A stretch of DNA of 64,000 nucleotides from Microvirga sp. 17 mud 1-3 (GTDB lineage: Bacteria; Pseudomonadota; Alphaproteobacteria; Rhizobiales; Beijerinckiaceae). The stretch covers positions 1,550,001 through 1,614,000 of the forward strand of contig NZ_CP029481.1 in NCBI RefSeq assembly GCF_003151255.1. Reading direction: 5' to 3'. Positions 51,274-60,711 of the stretch are shown here, piece by piece. The translations under genes and the position numbers were made by a program. Under the pieces are notes generated by a model. It saw only the letters and a list, made by a program, of their open reading frames with translations. It did no database searches and was not told the origin of the DNA. Each line of letters begins with the position of its first letter. Positions within the stretch are counted from its first letter, which is position 1.

Positions 51274-53514
51274 TCAGGCTCCCTGAAGGGCCGGGGCGGC
51301 CGGGGCCGCTTGGCGGGACGGATCGGTTTTCGGCGCAGTGCCTCCGCCGCGGGCCCGGAGGGCATTCAGCGTCACGAGGCTGGAGGAGCCCGACATGGCG
51401 AGGGCGGCCACGAGGGGCGTGACGTAGCCGAGGAATGCGAGCGGCACCGCAAACAGATTATACACGAGGGCAATCATGAGGTTCTGGCGCATGAGGGCAT
51501 GGGCCCGGCGCGAGATCCGCACGGCGTCCAGGACCGGCGCCAGCCGGTCGCCGAGGAAGACCGCATCCGCCTGAGCCTGAGTCAGGTCCGCGGCCGTGAT
51601 CGGCGAGATCGAGATGTGCGCGGCCGCCAGGGCAGGGGCATCGTTGAGCCCGTCCCCGACCATGAGGATATGGCGGCCTTGCGCCTTCAGGTGCTCCAGT
51701 TCGGTGATCTTGTCTGCCGGCTTGGCGCCGCCGTGCCAGGTCTCGATGCCGAGCGCCTCCGCGACGGGAGCGACGGCTTCCGGCCGGTCGCCCGAGAGGA
51801 TGCGGCAGTCGAGGCCGAGGGCCTGCAGGGCTCCGACGACGCGCGCCGCGTCCGGCCGCAGGGCCTGGCGGACGAGAAGCACCGCGCGCTCCCGGCCGCG
51901 CGAAAACGCGATCAGGGAGGCCTGTGGGTCTGTCTCTGCCATGGCGGCTGCGAGATCCTCTGCGCCGCAGAAGGTCGGGCTGCCGAGGCGGATCTCTGCT
52001 CCGTTCACGACGGCCCGGACGCCCCGGCCCGGCTCCTCGACGGCGCCCTCGAAGGGGCGGGGATCTCTGGCCTCCCGCGCTGCCGCCCCCGCGAGGGGAT
52101 GGTGGCTCGACAGGGCGAGGCGAGCTGCGGTCTCCAGAAGTTCCGGACGGATCGCGCCCGTATTGGCGACCCGCATCTCCGGAAGGGTCAGGGTGCCGGT
52201 CTTGTCGAAGACGACCGTGTCGATGGCCGCGAGGCGCTCCAGGGCGTCGCCGGAATTGAGCAGGACATTCGATCTGAACAGGGCGCCCGACGCGACCACC
52301 TGCACCACCGGGATCGCGAGGGCGAGGGCACAGGGGCAGGTGATGATGAGCACCGCGACGGCCGTAATGACCGCATCGTGCACGGAGGCGCCGGTAGCGA
52401 TCCAGACGGTGGCCGTGAGCGCGGCGGCGCCGTGCACCACGGGCGCATAGGCCCGCGCAACCCGGTCCGCGAGCTGCCGGTAGCGCGATTTCGCGGCCGA
52501 GGCGTTCTCGAGCAGGCGCTCGACCTCGTCGAGCAGGGTTCCCTGACCGGCAGCCGTGACGCGCAGGGTCAGCGCTCCCGCATGGTTGAGGCTGCCGGCA
52601 TAGACTGCATCGCCGTCGTCAAGGGCGCGCAGGGTGGTTTCACCCGTCACCAGGCTCTCATCAACCTCGGAGGTGCCGGACAAAACGATCCCGTCGACCG
52701 GGATGCGCTCACCGGGACGCACGAGGACCCGGTCGCCCGGCGCGAGTGCCGCCACGGGCACGAGGGTTGCGTCGCCCGCGCCGTCGAGGCGATGGGCGAC
52801 CTCGGCCCTGAGGGACGCGAGGTTGCCGGCCACCGCCCGCGTCCTGCGGCGCATGGCCTGGTCGAGATAGCGCCCGCAGAGGAGGAAGAAGAGGAGCATC
52901 ACCACGGAGTCGAAATAGGTGTTCTCCGCATGGTTGATCGTCTCGATCACCGACATGACGAGTGCCAGCATAATGCCGATGGTAATCGGCACGTCCATGT
53001 TGGTGCGTCCCTTCTTCAGTGCGCCGATGGCGCTGCGGAAGAAGGGCTGCCCCGCATAGGCGACGGCCGGCAGGGAGATGAGCGCCGCGAGCCAGTGGAA
53101 GAAATCGCGCGTTTCCGGCGAAATGTCCGTGACGTTGCCGGACCAGACGGAGACCGCGAGCAGCATGATGTTCATGGACGCGAAGCCCGCGACCGCGAGA
53201 CATTTGAGAAGCCATTGCGCGCGCCGCGCCTCCTCCTCCTCGACAGCCCGAGCCCGGAACGGGTGGGTCCGGTAGCCGAGCCGGCGCAATTCTTCCACCA
53301 CCTGTGCGGGATTGAGATCGCCTCGCCATTGCAGGGCGAGCCGATGGGTCGTGTAGTTGAGGCGTGCCGAGAGAAGCCCCGGCAGATCGGAAAGCCCACC
53401 CTCGATCTCGCCGATGCAGGCGGCGCAGTCGATCCCTTCGACCGCGAGGTCGAGATGGGCCGTGCCGTCATCCTGGCGCTTCACATAGACGGAAAGGTCG
53501 AGGGTCTCGGCCAT
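51274..53514 (-). CDS. ccoI: Copper-transporting P-type ATPase CcoI (FixI)
   Basis: This 746-residue P1B-type ATPase delivers copper for cbb3 assembly. An N-terminal metal-binding domain has Cys30-AA-Cys33 (GIDCAACIG). The transmembrane metal site is Cys393-Pro-Cys395 (ITCPCALALA). TGE (residues 290-292) and the phosphorylation Asp437 (DKTGTLT) are present, and the ATP-binding hinge reads MVGDGLNDAPAL. ATG at 53514 is chosen because AAGGA lies six bases before it, whereas ATG at 53520 is too close. It starts 10 bases after the ccoH stop. Confidence 0.95.
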   Translation of the reverse strand: MAETLDLSVYVKRQDDGTAHLDLAVEGIDCAACIGEIEGGLSDLPGLLSARLNYTTHRLALQWRGDLNPAQVVEELRRLGYRTHPFRARAVEEEEARRAQWLLKCLAVAGFASMNIMLLAVSVWSGNVTDISPETRDFFHWLAALISLPAVAYAGQPFFRSAIGALKKGRTNMDVPITIGIMLALVMSVIETINHAENTYFDSVVMLLFFLLCGRYLDQAMRRRTRAVAGNLASLRAEVAHRLDGAGDATLVPVAALAPGDRVLVRPGERIPVDGIVLSGTSEVDESLVTGETTLRALDDGDAVYAGSLNHAGALTLRVTAAGQGTLLDEVERLLENASAAKSRYRQLADRVARAYAPVVHGAAALTATVWIATGASVHDAVITAVAVLIITCPCALALAIPVVQVVASGALFRSNVLLNSGDALERLAAIDTVVFDKTGTLTLPEMRVANTGAIRPELLETAARLALSSHHPLAGAAAREARDPRPFEGAVEEPGRGVRAVVNGAEIRLGSPTFCGAEDLAAAMAETDPQASLIAFSRGRERAVLLVRQALRPDAARVVGALQALGLDCRILSGDRPEAVAPVAEALGIETWHGGAKPADKITELEHLKAQGRHILMVGDGLNDAPALAAAHISISPITAADLTQAQADAVFLGDRLAPVLDAVRISRRAHALMRQNLMIALVYNLFAVPLAFLGYVTPLVAALAMSGSSSLVTLNALRARGGGTAPKTDPSRQAAPAAPALQGA

Positions 53515-53524
53515 GGCCATTCCT

Positions 53525-54025
53525 TCAGAGGGCGATGCGGCTCTTGGACCGGAAGACCGTATCCTCGGCCCGCTTGAGGCTGATCACAAGGTCCCATTGC
53601 CCCTGGTGCAGAGGCGTCTCGCATTCGAATTGGCCCGGCGCTACTTCGACAGCCTCAAGCATAACATCGCGGCGGCGATCTGTCGGATGGGCGAGGCGAA
53701 TTTCGGGAACGAGCCCGGCAATCGCGCGGCTCTCGGCGTCGCGGGCGCCGATCACGATCCGCGTTGCCGCGCCGCCCCGCTGCAAGGTGGCCTCGACGGC
53801 CCAATGGCGGGCATCCTGCGCGTGAGCGGCCGCAACGTCGTTCTTGAAAGTCAGCCCGGCCTTGTAGGCGCTCTCGGTCTCGACACCGCTGAAGCTCGAC
53901 ACCGCGATGCGCGCCATGACGATGTTCACGGCGAAGACAACCGAGAAGAAGGCAAGGAGGTAAAACAGCACCATTCGCCCGGTGAGCGGACGGGGCGAGC
54001 GGGAGGTGGCAAGGGGCGTGGGCAT
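53525..54025 (-). CDS. ccoH: cbb3 oxidase assembly protein CcoH (FixH)
   Basis: This 166-residue protein has one N-terminal helix (about 17-40, GRMVLFYLLAFFSVVFAVNIVMA) and a periplasmic FixH domain ending QWDLVISLKRAEDTVFRSK. FixH interacts with the oxidase during maturation. It lies between ccoG (14 bases) and ccoI (10 bases). Confidence 0.93.
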   Translation of the reverse strand: MPTPLATSRSPRPLTGRMVLFYLLAFFSVVFAVNIVMARIAVSSFSGVETESAYKAGLTFKNDVAAAHAQDARHWAVEATLQRGGAATRIVIGARDAESRAIAGLVPEIRLAHPTDRRRDVMLEAVEVAPGQFECETPLHQGQWDLVISLKRAEDTVFRSKSRIAL

Positions 54026-54039
54026 GGGAACGGTGCTCC

Positions 54040-55509
54040 TCAGGGCGCCATGAAGTGGTCGTTCGCGTAGGCGGTCTCGCCGCTCGCGATGTCGGTCAGG
54101 GTGAAGCGAAGGGCCGTGGACGAAGGATGCTTCGCATCGCCGGCGGTCACGAGGACGCGGGCCTCCAGGGTCTGGTCCGGCCCGACGACGACCATCGGCC
54201 GACCCTGCGGATCCAGCTGACCGCCGACGATGTCGAGACGGGCGTCCTGCAGGCCGTCCACGCCCAGGGCATAGCGGCGCTCTTCCAGGTTCTTGTTCGA
54301 GACCCGGATCGTGAATCCGTTGCGGATGGCACCGTCCGACAGGCGCACGAAGACGGGGTTCCGATCGTGCATGACGCTCAGATCCGTCGTGTGGCGCGTG
54401 GCAAGTGCCGCGACCATGATCGCGCCGACCAGCGCGATGAGGCCGGCATAGAGGAGCGTCCGAGGGCGGACGACGCGGCGGACCTCCGGGCGTCCCTCGA
54501 TCCTGGCCTGGACGTTCATCTCGGTGTCGTAGGCGATGAGGTTCTCCGGACGGCCGATCTTCGCCATCACGGTGTTGCAGGCATCGATGCACAGCCCGCA
54601 CTGGATGCAATCGAGCTGAAGCCCGTCCCGGATGTCGATGCCGGTGGGGCATACGGCGACGCACTGGTTGCAATCGATGCAATCACCCGCTGGAGCGCCC
54701 TGCTTCTTCAAGGCGTCGTTCTTCTTCATGGAGCCGCGCGGCTCGCCGCGGTCGTAGCGGTAGGTCACGTTGAGCGCGTATTCGTCCGTGAGCGCGGCCT
54801 GGATCCGGGGCCAGGGGCACATATAGGTGCAGACCTGTTCCCGCATGAAGCCGGCGAGCGTGTAGGTCGTGAAGGTGAGGATGCCGATCCAGATATAGGC
54901 GATCGGCGGCGCCTGGAAGGTCAGCAATTGTCCGACGAGGGTAGGGGCGTCGGCGAAGTAGAGAACCCAGGCGCCTCCGGTCCACCAAGCGATGAGGAGC
55001 CAGATGGAGTGCTTGAGGAGCTTCAGTGTGAAGATCTCGAGGGTCGCTTTCTCCTTGGTGCGCCTCGTCCGCTCCCGGCGGTCGCCCTCGATCAGCCGCT
55101 CGACCGCGTAGAAGAGGTCGGTCCAGACCGTCTGGGGGCAGAGATAGCCGCACCAGATCCGGCCGGCGACCGCATTCATCAGGAAGAGCACCAGGGCGGC
55201 CAGGATCAGCAGGCCCGTGATGTAATAGACTTCCTGCGGCCAGATCTCGATGAAGAAGAAATAGAACCGGCTGTTGGCCAGGTCGACCAGGATGGCTTGG
55301 TTCGGCGCATGCGGGCCGCGATCCCAGCGGACGAAGGGCAGGAAGTAATAGATCCCGAGCGCAACGAAGAGCACCGCCCATTTGATGGTGCGGAACCGGC
55401 CCTTGACGGCCTGCGGATAGATCTTCTTGCGCGAGACATAGAGCGGCTGCTCGTCGGCCTCATCGACCGTCTTGGAGGGCAGGTGTCCGGCAAGGGGAGA
55501 GTCAGCCAT
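54040..55509 (-). CDS. ccoG: cbb3 oxidase accessory ferredoxin-like protein CcoG (FixG)
   Basis: This 489-residue membrane protein has about five helices and two 4Fe-4S ferredoxin motifs: Cys277, 280, 283, 287 (CIDCNQCVAVCP) and Cys301, 304, 307, 311 (CIQCGLCIDAC). Extra cysteine pairs (WCGYLCP near 120-124, CTYMCP near 227-231) match the NapH/FixG family, and an Ig-like domain fills the C-terminus. CcoG reduces copper for the oxidase (family knowledge). It leads ccoGHIS and has its own FixK-like box 67 bases upstream. Confidence 0.95.
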   Translation of the reverse strand: MADSPLAGHLPSKTVDEADEQPLYVSRKKIYPQAVKGRFRTIKWAVLFVALGIYYFLPFVRWDRGPHAPNQAILVDLANSRFYFFFIEIWPQEVYYITGLLILAALVLFLMNAVAGRIWCGYLCPQTVWTDLFYAVERLIEGDRRERTRRTKEKATLEIFTLKLLKHSIWLLIAWWTGGAWVLYFADAPTLVGQLLTFQAPPIAYIWIGILTFTTYTLAGFMREQVCTYMCPWPRIQAALTDEYALNVTYRYDRGEPRGSMKKNDALKKQGAPAGDCIDCNQCVAVCPTGIDIRDGLQLDCIQCGLCIDACNTVMAKIGRPENLIAYDTEMNVQARIEGRPEVRRVVRPRTLLYAGLIALVGAIMVAALATRHTTDLSVMHDRNPVFVRLSDGAIRNGFTIRVSNKNLEERRYALGVDGLQDARLDIVGGQLDPQGRPMVVVGPDQTLEARVLVTAGDAKHPSSTALRFTLTDIASGETAYANDHFMAP

Positions 55510-55575
55510 GGAATCCGTCGCAAATGCTCATCACGCAAAGTCGCGGCTTCATAGGCCGCCGCTCCGGGCGACGCT

Positions 55576-55589
55576 TTGATTTCGGTCAA
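55576..55589 (-). promoter_or_regulatory. FixK/FnrL-type box upstream of ccoG
   Basis: TTGATTTCGGTCAA matches TTGAT-N4-ATCAA at 9 of 10 positions; the GTCAA half is common in alphaproteobacterial FnrL/FixK sites. It lies 67 bases upstream of the ccoG start, suited for activation, so ccoGHIS may have its own low-oxygen promoter. Confidence 0.65.
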
Positions 55590-55596
55590 GACGAAG

Positions 55597-55620
55597 GGGC
55601 CGGCACGCCTGTGCCGGCCC
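55597..55620 (-). terminator. Stem-loop between ccoNOQP and ccoGHIS
   Basis: GGGCCGGCAC (55597-55606) pairs perfectly with GTGCCGGCCC (55611-55620) across a four-base loop. On the minus strand it is followed by CCTTCGTCTTG, a weak T tract. It lies about 115 bases after the ccoP stop and just before the ccoG box. Confidence 0.55.
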
Positions 55621-55733
55621 TCTGCGACGAAGTGCGCCAGGGAGGACGGCCCGCTTCCCCCGGGATGCGGGCCGCCCGACGGTTGCCGTCCCGCATCGTT
55701 AGATGGAGAGGCACTCGTCTTTCCGGCGATTCT

Positions 55734-56618
55734 TTATTCCGCCCGACCGCCTCCGAGGGAGTGGACGTAGAGAGTCAGGGCCTTGATGGTCGTGTCGTCG
55801 AGACGTCCCTGCCAGGCGGGCATCACGCCTCCGCGGCCGTTGTGCAGACCCTCCATGATGGCGGTCTTGCTCGAACCGAAGAGCCAGATCTGGTCGGAGA
55901 GATTCGGCGCCCCGAGATCCTGGTTGCCCTGGCCCTTGTCGCCGTGGCAGGCCGCGCAGTTGTCGGCGAAGATCTTCGCGCCGGCAGCCAGATCCGCGCC
56001 CTGATCAACGGGCAGGCCCGACAGGGAGCGCACGAAATCCGCGACCTGCGAGATTTCCTGGCGCTTGAGCATGCCTTCGCGTCCGAAGGCCGGCATGGAG
56101 CCCTGATGGCCCTGGTCGCTCGTGGAGCGGGCGCCGTGGCGGATCGTCTGTTCGATCTGCGCGAGATTGCCGCCCCAGAGCCAGTCGTCGTCGTTCAGGT
56201 TCGGATAGCCCTTTGCGCCTGCGCCGCCTGCGCCGTGGCAGGGTGCGCAATTGTCACCGAAGGCAGCCTTGCCCTGGGCGCGCGCAAAGGTGAAGAGCTC
56301 CGCATCCTGACCGACCTGCTCCAGCGGCGTCTCGGCCAGCTTCGCGGTCATTCCGGCCCGTAGGCTCTTGAGATCGGCGAGATCGGTCTCGATTGCCTCA
56401 CGCGAGTGCCAGCTGAGCACGCCCTTGGTGTAGGACGAGACGAGCGGCCATGCCGGATAGGCGACGCAATAGGCCGCGGCCCAGATGATGCTGGCATAGA
56501 AGGTCCACAGCCACCAGCGTGGGAGCGGGTTGTTGAGCTCCTGGATCTCGTCCCAGCTATGCCCGGTCGTCGTCACGCCCGTGACGGAATCGACGGGTCC
56601 GTGTGTCTCTTGGGACAT
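55734..56618 (-). CDS. ccoP: cbb3-type cytochrome c oxidase subunit III (CcoP)
   Basis: This 294-residue subunit has an anchor helix (about 34-58) and two class I haem domains: Cys124-AP-Cys127-His128 and Cys221-AA-Cys224-His225. It takes electrons from soluble cytochrome c and passes them to CcoO. The N-terminus has the FixP pattern TTTGHSWDEIQELNNPLPRWW. It starts three bases after the ccoQ stop. Confidence 0.95.
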   Translation of the reverse strand: MSQETHGPVDSVTGVTTTGHSWDEIQELNNPLPRWWLWTFYASIIWAAAYCVAYPAWPLVSSYTKGVLSWHSREAIETDLADLKSLRAGMTAKLAETPLEQVGQDAELFTFARAQGKAAFGDNCAPCHGAGGAGAKGYPNLNDDDWLWGGNLAQIEQTIRHGARSTSDQGHQGSMPAFGREGMLKRQEISQVADFVRSLSGLPVDQGADLAAGAKIFADNCAACHGDKGQGNQDLGAPNLSDQIWLFGSSKTAIMEGLHNGRGGVMPAWQGRLDDTTIKALTLYVHSLGGGRAE

Positions 56619-56621
56619 GGA

Positions 56622-56777
56622 TCAATCCTCCCGGAGAGGGATGCGGGCGGCCGCGTCGAAGCGGTCCTTCCGCGAGGGGGCGAGGGCATAGACCAGCACT
56701 GCCACGAAGACAGCGATGAAGTAGGCGAGCCCCCAGGTCTGAGCGAATTCTGCGAGGAATTTGTAGGTCGCGGGCAT
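56622..56777 (-). CDS. ccoQ: cbb3 oxidase subunit IV (CcoQ)
   Basis: This 51-residue protein, MPATYKFLAEFAQTWG and onward, has one helix (LAYFIAVFVAVLVYALAP) followed by RKDRFDAAARIPLRED. This is the CcoQ/FixQ layout, and it is placed between ccoO and ccoP with 12 and 3 bases around it. It stabilises the CcoP interaction. Confidence 0.93.
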   Translation of the reverse strand: MPATYKFLAEFAQTWGLAYFIAVFVAVLVYALAPSRKDRFDAAARIPLRED

Positions 56778-56789
56778 GGGTCCTGGTCC

Positions 56790-57524
56790 TCAGCGCACGT
56801 TGGCCTTGTTGTCGTAGAGCTTGAAGTCGACCTGCGTGCCGAGCATCTGCAGATAGGCGATGAGCGCGTCGGCTTCGGTGATCTTCTGCGGGTTGCCGCC
56901 GAAATTGCGCACCTGCGCGCCCGGGTAGCGCTTGACGAGATCGTCGCCATTCGGCGCATCCGTGGTCGCCTGCGTGCGGACGTCGCCCTCGGCCTTCTCG
57001 ATCATCTCGGGCGTGTAGGGCACGCCGAGCTGCGCCTGGACGCGCATGTCCTGCGCGATGTTGGCGGTGTCGAGCTCGGTCTTGGCGAGCCAGGGATAGG
57101 CGGGCATGATCGAGCCGGGCACCACTGCGCGCGGGTCGAGCAGGTGGTCGCGATGCCACTCGTCCGAGTATTTGTTGCCGACGCGCGCGAGGTCGGGACC
57201 GGTGCGCTTCGACCCCCACTGGAAGGGACGGTCGTACATGCTCTCGGCCGCGAGCGAGTAATGGCCGTAGCGCTCCACCTCGTCCCGGAGGGGACGGACC
57301 ATCTGGCTGTGGCAGTTGTAGCAGCCCTCGCGGACGTAGATGTTGCGGCCGGCGAGCTCGAGAGGGGTGTAGGGCCGGACGCCCTCCACCTTCTCGATGG
57401 TGCTCTTGAGGTAGAAGAGCGGCACGATCTCGACGAGACCGCCGATGGAAATGACGATCAGCACGCCGATGACGAGGATGATCGAGTTCGTCTCGAAGAT
57501 CTTATGACGGGCCCAAACGGACAT
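56790..57524 (-). CDS. ccoO: cbb3-type cytochrome c oxidase subunit II (CcoO)
   Basis: This 244-residue monohaem cytochrome has an N-terminal anchor helix (about 14-38) and the CcoO haem site Cys68-YN-Cys71-His72 ([10 protein letters not shown]), with the later [10 protein letters not shown] supplying the Met ligand. It transfers electrons from CcoP to CcoN. The start is 11 bases after the ccoN stop. Confidence 0.96.
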   Translation of the reverse strand: MSVWARHKIFETNSIILVIGVLIVISIGGLVEIVPLFYLKSTIEKVEGVRPYTPLELAGRNIYVREGCYNCHSQMVRPLRDEVERYGHYSLAAESMYDRPFQWGSKRTGPDLARVGNKYSDEWHRDHLLDPRAVVPGSIMPAYPWLAKTELDTANIAQDMRVQAQLGVPYTPEMIEKAEGDVRTQATTDAPNGDDLVKRYPGAQVRNFGGNPQKITEADALIAYLQMLGTQVDFKLYDNKANVR

Positions 57525-57535
57525 GATCGGTTCCT

Positions 57536-59200
57536 TTACTCTGCAGCAACCAGCGACGGCTGCAGGGCTTGCGGCGCTTCCGTGGCCGCCTGGCCGACCG
57601 TGATGGTCTTCCAGACGTTCCACGCCATGATCAGGCTGCCGGCCACGAAGAGGGCACCGCCGAGCGCACGGATGACATAGAAGGGGTGCATCGCCTCCAC
57701 GACTTCGATGAACGAGTATTCAAGGAAGCCGAGATTGGTGTAGGCGCGCCACATGAGGCCCTGCAGGATGCCGGCGACCCACATGGACGAGATGTACAGC
57801 ACGATGCCGAGGGTCGAGATCCAGAAGTGCCAGGAGACGGCCTTCATGGAATAGAGGCGTTCCTTGTTCCAGAGCCACGGCACGAGGCAGTAGATCGCCC
57901 CGAAGGAGATGTAGGCGACCCAGCCGAGCGCGCCGGAATGCACGTGCCCGATGGTCCAGTCGGTGTAGTGCGACAGGGAGTTGACGGCCTTCACGGACAT
58001 CAGCGGACCCTCGAAGGTCGACATGCCGTAGAAGGCGACCGACACCACCATCATGCGCAGGACCGGATCGGTGCGCAGCTTGTCCCAGGCGCCCGAGAGG
58101 GTCATGAGGCCGTTGATCATGCCGCCCCAGGAGGGCATCCAGAGCATGATCGAGAACACCATGCCGAGGGTCTGCGCCCAGTCGGGCAGGGCCGTGTAGT
58201 GGAGATGGTGCGGGCCGGCCCAGATGTAGATGAAGATCAGGGCCCAGAAGTGGATGATCGACAGGCGGTAGGAATAGACCGGCCGCTCTGCCCGCTTCGG
58301 GATGAAGTAGTACATGATGGCCAGGAAGCCGGCCGTGAGGAAGAAGCCGACCGCGTTGTGGCCGTACCACCACTGCACCATCGCGTCCTGGACGCCCGAC
58401 CACACGATGTAGCTCTTGGGCGAGAAGAGCGAGACCGGAATGGCGGCATTGTTGCCGAGATGCAGGACCGCGATGGTCAGGATGAACGCGATGTAGAACC
58501 AGTTCGCCACATAGATATGGGGCTCCTTGCGGCGCAGGATGGTGCCGAGGAAGACCAGGAAATAGGCCACCCACACGACGGTCAGGAACAGGTCTGCATA
58601 CCACTCGGGCTCGGCGTATTCCTTGCTCTGGGTGATCCCGAGCAGGTAGCCGGTGCCGGCGATGACGATGAAGAAGTTGTAGCCCAGCACCACGAACCAG
58701 GGAGCGATGTCGCCTGCAAGCCGCGCACGGCAGGTGCGCTGCACCACGTAGAACGAGGAGCCGATCAGCACGTTGCCGCCGAACGCAAAGATCACGGCCG
58801 ACGTGTGCAGGGGACGCATCCGCCCGAAGGAGAGCCAGGAGGTGTCGAAGTTGAGCGACGGGAAAGCCAGCTGCAGCGCGATCAGGAGGCCGATCGTGAA
58901 GCCTGCAACGCCCCAGAAGACGCTCGCGATGGTGGCGAACTTCACCGGGCCCATATTGTAGTTGGGCCTGCCGTCGATCGTCAGCGGCGGGAGTTCGGCC
59001 GGCCGGTCGTAATAACGGTCGACGATCTTGAAGACGGCGGCGCCCGCCGCTGCGGCGAAGAGATACGCGTGGAAGGCGTATTCGGGCGTATGGGCTTTCG
59101 CCGCGATGATGATGCTCAGGAGTGACAGAGCCGCGAGAGCAAGCGCGGTGCCTGCCTCGCCGAAGGTCATTCCCTTGGGTGATGTTGCCGTATGAGCCAT
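57536..59200 (-). CDS. ccoN: cbb3-type cytochrome c oxidase subunit I (CcoN)
   Basis: This 554-residue catalytic haem-copper subunit has about 14 helices. Landmarks include the haem-ligand segment near residue 100 ([17 protein letters not shown]), the CuB region [46 protein letters not shown] and [19 protein letters not shown]. It reduces O2 with high affinity and pumps protons. ATG at 59200 is preferred because longer upstream readings cross the promoter. A perfect FixK/FNR box lies 82 bases upstream. Confidence 0.96.
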   Translation of the reverse strand: MAHTATSPKGMTFGEAGTALALAALSLLSIIIAAKAHTPEYAFHAYLFAAAAGAAVFKIVDRYYDRPAELPPLTIDGRPNYNMGPVKFATIASVFWGVAGFTIGLLIALQLAFPSLNFDTSWLSFGRMRPLHTSAVIFAFGGNVLIGSSFYVVQRTCRARLAGDIAPWFVVLGYNFFIVIAGTGYLLGITQSKEYAEPEWYADLFLTVVWVAYFLVFLGTILRRKEPHIYVANWFYIAFILTIAVLHLGNNAAIPVSLFSPKSYIVWSGVQDAMVQWWYGHNAVGFFLTAGFLAIMYYFIPKRAERPVYSYRLSIIHFWALIFIYIWAGPHHLHYTALPDWAQTLGMVFSIMLWMPSWGGMINGLMTLSGAWDKLRTDPVLRMMVVSVAFYGMSTFEGPLMSVKAVNSLSHYTDWTIGHVHSGALGWVAYISFGAIYCLVPWLWNKERLYSMKAVSWHFWISTLGIVLYISSMWVAGILQGLMWRAYTNLGFLEYSFIEVVEAMHPFYVIRALGGALFVAGSLIMAWNVWKTITVGQAATEAPQALQPSLVAAE

Positions 59201-59559
59201 GGCCTCGACCGTTGTGAAGGGAGGCGAGCACGCAGCTTCGCCTTCTGGCTCACCCCTTAGGGGCCGGGGCGGCAAGGCACATTGATCTGAATCAATGGCT
59301 CGCTTGCCCCGGTCCCCGGGTCCGCGGTTCGCGGTCGCAATGTGATCTGGCGGTCGATCCGGCTTGGTCCGCGGGCCTAGCGGGTAAGCCATTTTAGGTG
59401 CGCTGCCGCGCCCTTTTCCGGCAGCAAGCGGGGCCGTTGCGCCCCGTTGTCGCAGCCAGGCCGCAAATTTTCCCGTGTGGGGTGTGTTCCTTTTAGGAGA
59501 AACTTTACCTTGCGGCAGGATTGCTGGGGACAGATAGAACACATTCCAGGAGAACGGTC
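59201..59559. other. Intergenic region between ccoN and a small exported protein
   Basis: This 359-base region holds the FixK box at 59282-59295 and a small hairpin near 59430-59445 (GGGGC-CGTTGC-GCCCC). The plus-strand gene at 59560 has no visible box of its own close to its start. Confidence 0.5.
59282..59295 (-). promoter_or_regulatory. Perfect FNR/FixK box upstream of ccoN
   Basis: TTGATCTGAATCAA fits TTGAT-N4-ATCAA at all 10 positions. It lies 82 bases upstream of the ccoN start, so ccoNOQP is probably activated at low oxygen by FixK or FNR. Confidence 0.85.
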
Positions 59560-59841
59560 ATGCGCCGCCCCACCCTTGCCGCATTGCTCATGCTGGGCCT
59601 CGTCGCCCCTGCAGCCGCCCAATCCGCCGATACGGGCCCCGTGACCCGTGCGGAGATCCGCGAACTGATCGAGGCCGCTCAGGCGACCGCCAAGGCCTCC
59701 CGGGAGAATGTGGAATATTCCCGCGTCGTTCCGGACCTTCTGTTCCAGATCCTGGCGAAGCTCGACAAGATCGAGGACAAGCTCGACAAGGTCGAGAACA
59801 CGATCAAGGCCGACAAGAACGCCGCCCAGAAGAAGCGCTGA
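59560..59841 (+). CDS. Small exported protein with coiled-coil C-terminus
   Basis: I do not recognise this 93-residue protein. It has a signal peptide (MRRPTLAALLMLGLVAPAAAQ) and then a charged helical region with heptad-like LAKLDKIEDKLDKVENTIKAD (about residues 66-86), suggesting a coiled coil in the periplasm. CAGGAGA precedes the ATG. It is divergent from ccoN across the FixK-box region, so low-oxygen expression is possible. It is convergent with the next gene. Confidence 0.75.
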   Translation: MRRPTLAALLMLGLVAPAAAQSADTGPVTRAEIRELIEAAQATAKASRENVEYSRVVPDLLFQILAKLDKIEDKLDKVENTIKADKNAAQKKR

Positions 59842-59853
59842 CCGCGCGTCGGG

Positions 59854-60318
59854 TCAGGTCTGTCGCGTCTCAGTGCCGATCGCCTCTTCTTCGCTTTTGA
59901 GGTCGCTCAGGAAATTGGGATTGTTCCAGATCTCCGATGTCGGGACCCAGCCGATCGGATTCATGGCCTGAGGCACGAGATAAACGAAGTCCTCCGAGAT
60001 TCTCTCGACCGTGCAGGGGTAGGCCCGCCGGTCGCCCGGGGGGCGGTAGATCACGGTTGCGCCCTTGCGCATCTGGCCCGTCGGTTGAAAGGTCGCTCGG
60101 TCGGAGGATTGCAGTTCGTGGCCCGGCCCTTCGGGCTGGATCGCGTTGCTCTGGCGGGCCCGGTGACGGTCGAGAGCCGCGATGGCGGCCCTGGCGCGAT
60201 CACGGTAGCGTTCGGTCACGACTCTCAGGACTGAGCCGCTCTCTCGACCAGGATACCAGGCTACCCCACCCACCTTGGCGAGTTCGGCGGCGACGATTTC
60301 GACCTCTTCATCATTCAT
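59854..60318 (-). CDS. Hypothetical protein (about 154 residues)
   Basis: I do not recognise this protein. The first half (MNDEEVEIVAAELAKVGG and onward to ALDRHRAR) is helical and charged; the second half (KGATVIYRPPGDRRAYPCTVERI) looks like a small beta domain ending WVPTSEIWNNPNFLS. No signal peptide or membrane helix is seen. ATG at 60318 has AGGA eight to nine bases upstream; a TTG at 60462 would add 48 Pro-rich residues without an SD. Confidence 0.6.
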   Translation of the reverse strand: MNDEEVEIVAAELAKVGGVAWYPGRESGSVLRVVTERYRDRARAAIAALDRHRARQSNAIQPEGPGHELQSSDRATFQPTGQMRKGATVIYRPPGDRRAYPCTVERISEDFVYLVPQAMNPIGWVPTSEIWNNPNFLSDLKSEEEAIGTETRQT

Positions 60319-60711
60319 GGCGCGTATCCTGTCCGGGCCGACGGGATCGCCGATGGCGCTCTCGGGGGCCATGGGAATTGTGCGAGGTGGGAGGAGGGTA
60401 GGGTCCGGTCCTTCGGGCGAGACTCCTGCTTTTGGCAAAAGGGGGTTTTTATTCTGAGGCAAGTGGTCCGGATCGTAAATAGGAAAGCTTTGTTGGATTT
60501 CACGGCTGCGGCAGTGCGTCTTGCTGTTTTTCCGAGGAATTGGATTTTATTGATGTAAAGGTCGACAATTCGCCAAGTGCCAGGATCGTATTCCCGGCTC
60601 CCGAGCGATCTGCGGTCCCGGGTGGAAGGCGGACATACGGATGACTATGATGCGGCGGATTCCTCCGGTCCGAGGTGTGGGGCCCGCGGACAGATTCAGG
60701 ATAGACCACGA
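60319..60711. other. Divergent intergenic region
   Basis: This 393-base gap lies between the hypothetical gene and the second MscS gene. It is AT-richer at 60440-60560 (for example GGATTTTATTGATGTAAAGG) than the flanking genes, as expected for promoters. No operator or RNA could be recognised. Confidence 0.4.

Noticed and set aside
51247..53577. A 776-codon open frame antisense to ccoI
   Set aside because: The minus-strand CcoI has all P-type ATPase motifs; the antisense frame is low-complexity and charged, as expected from high-GC codon bias.
57569..59125. A 518-codon open frame antisense to ccoN
   Set aside because: It is a shadow of the CcoN gene, very rich in Asp, Glu, Arg and His with no domain; CcoN is unambiguous.
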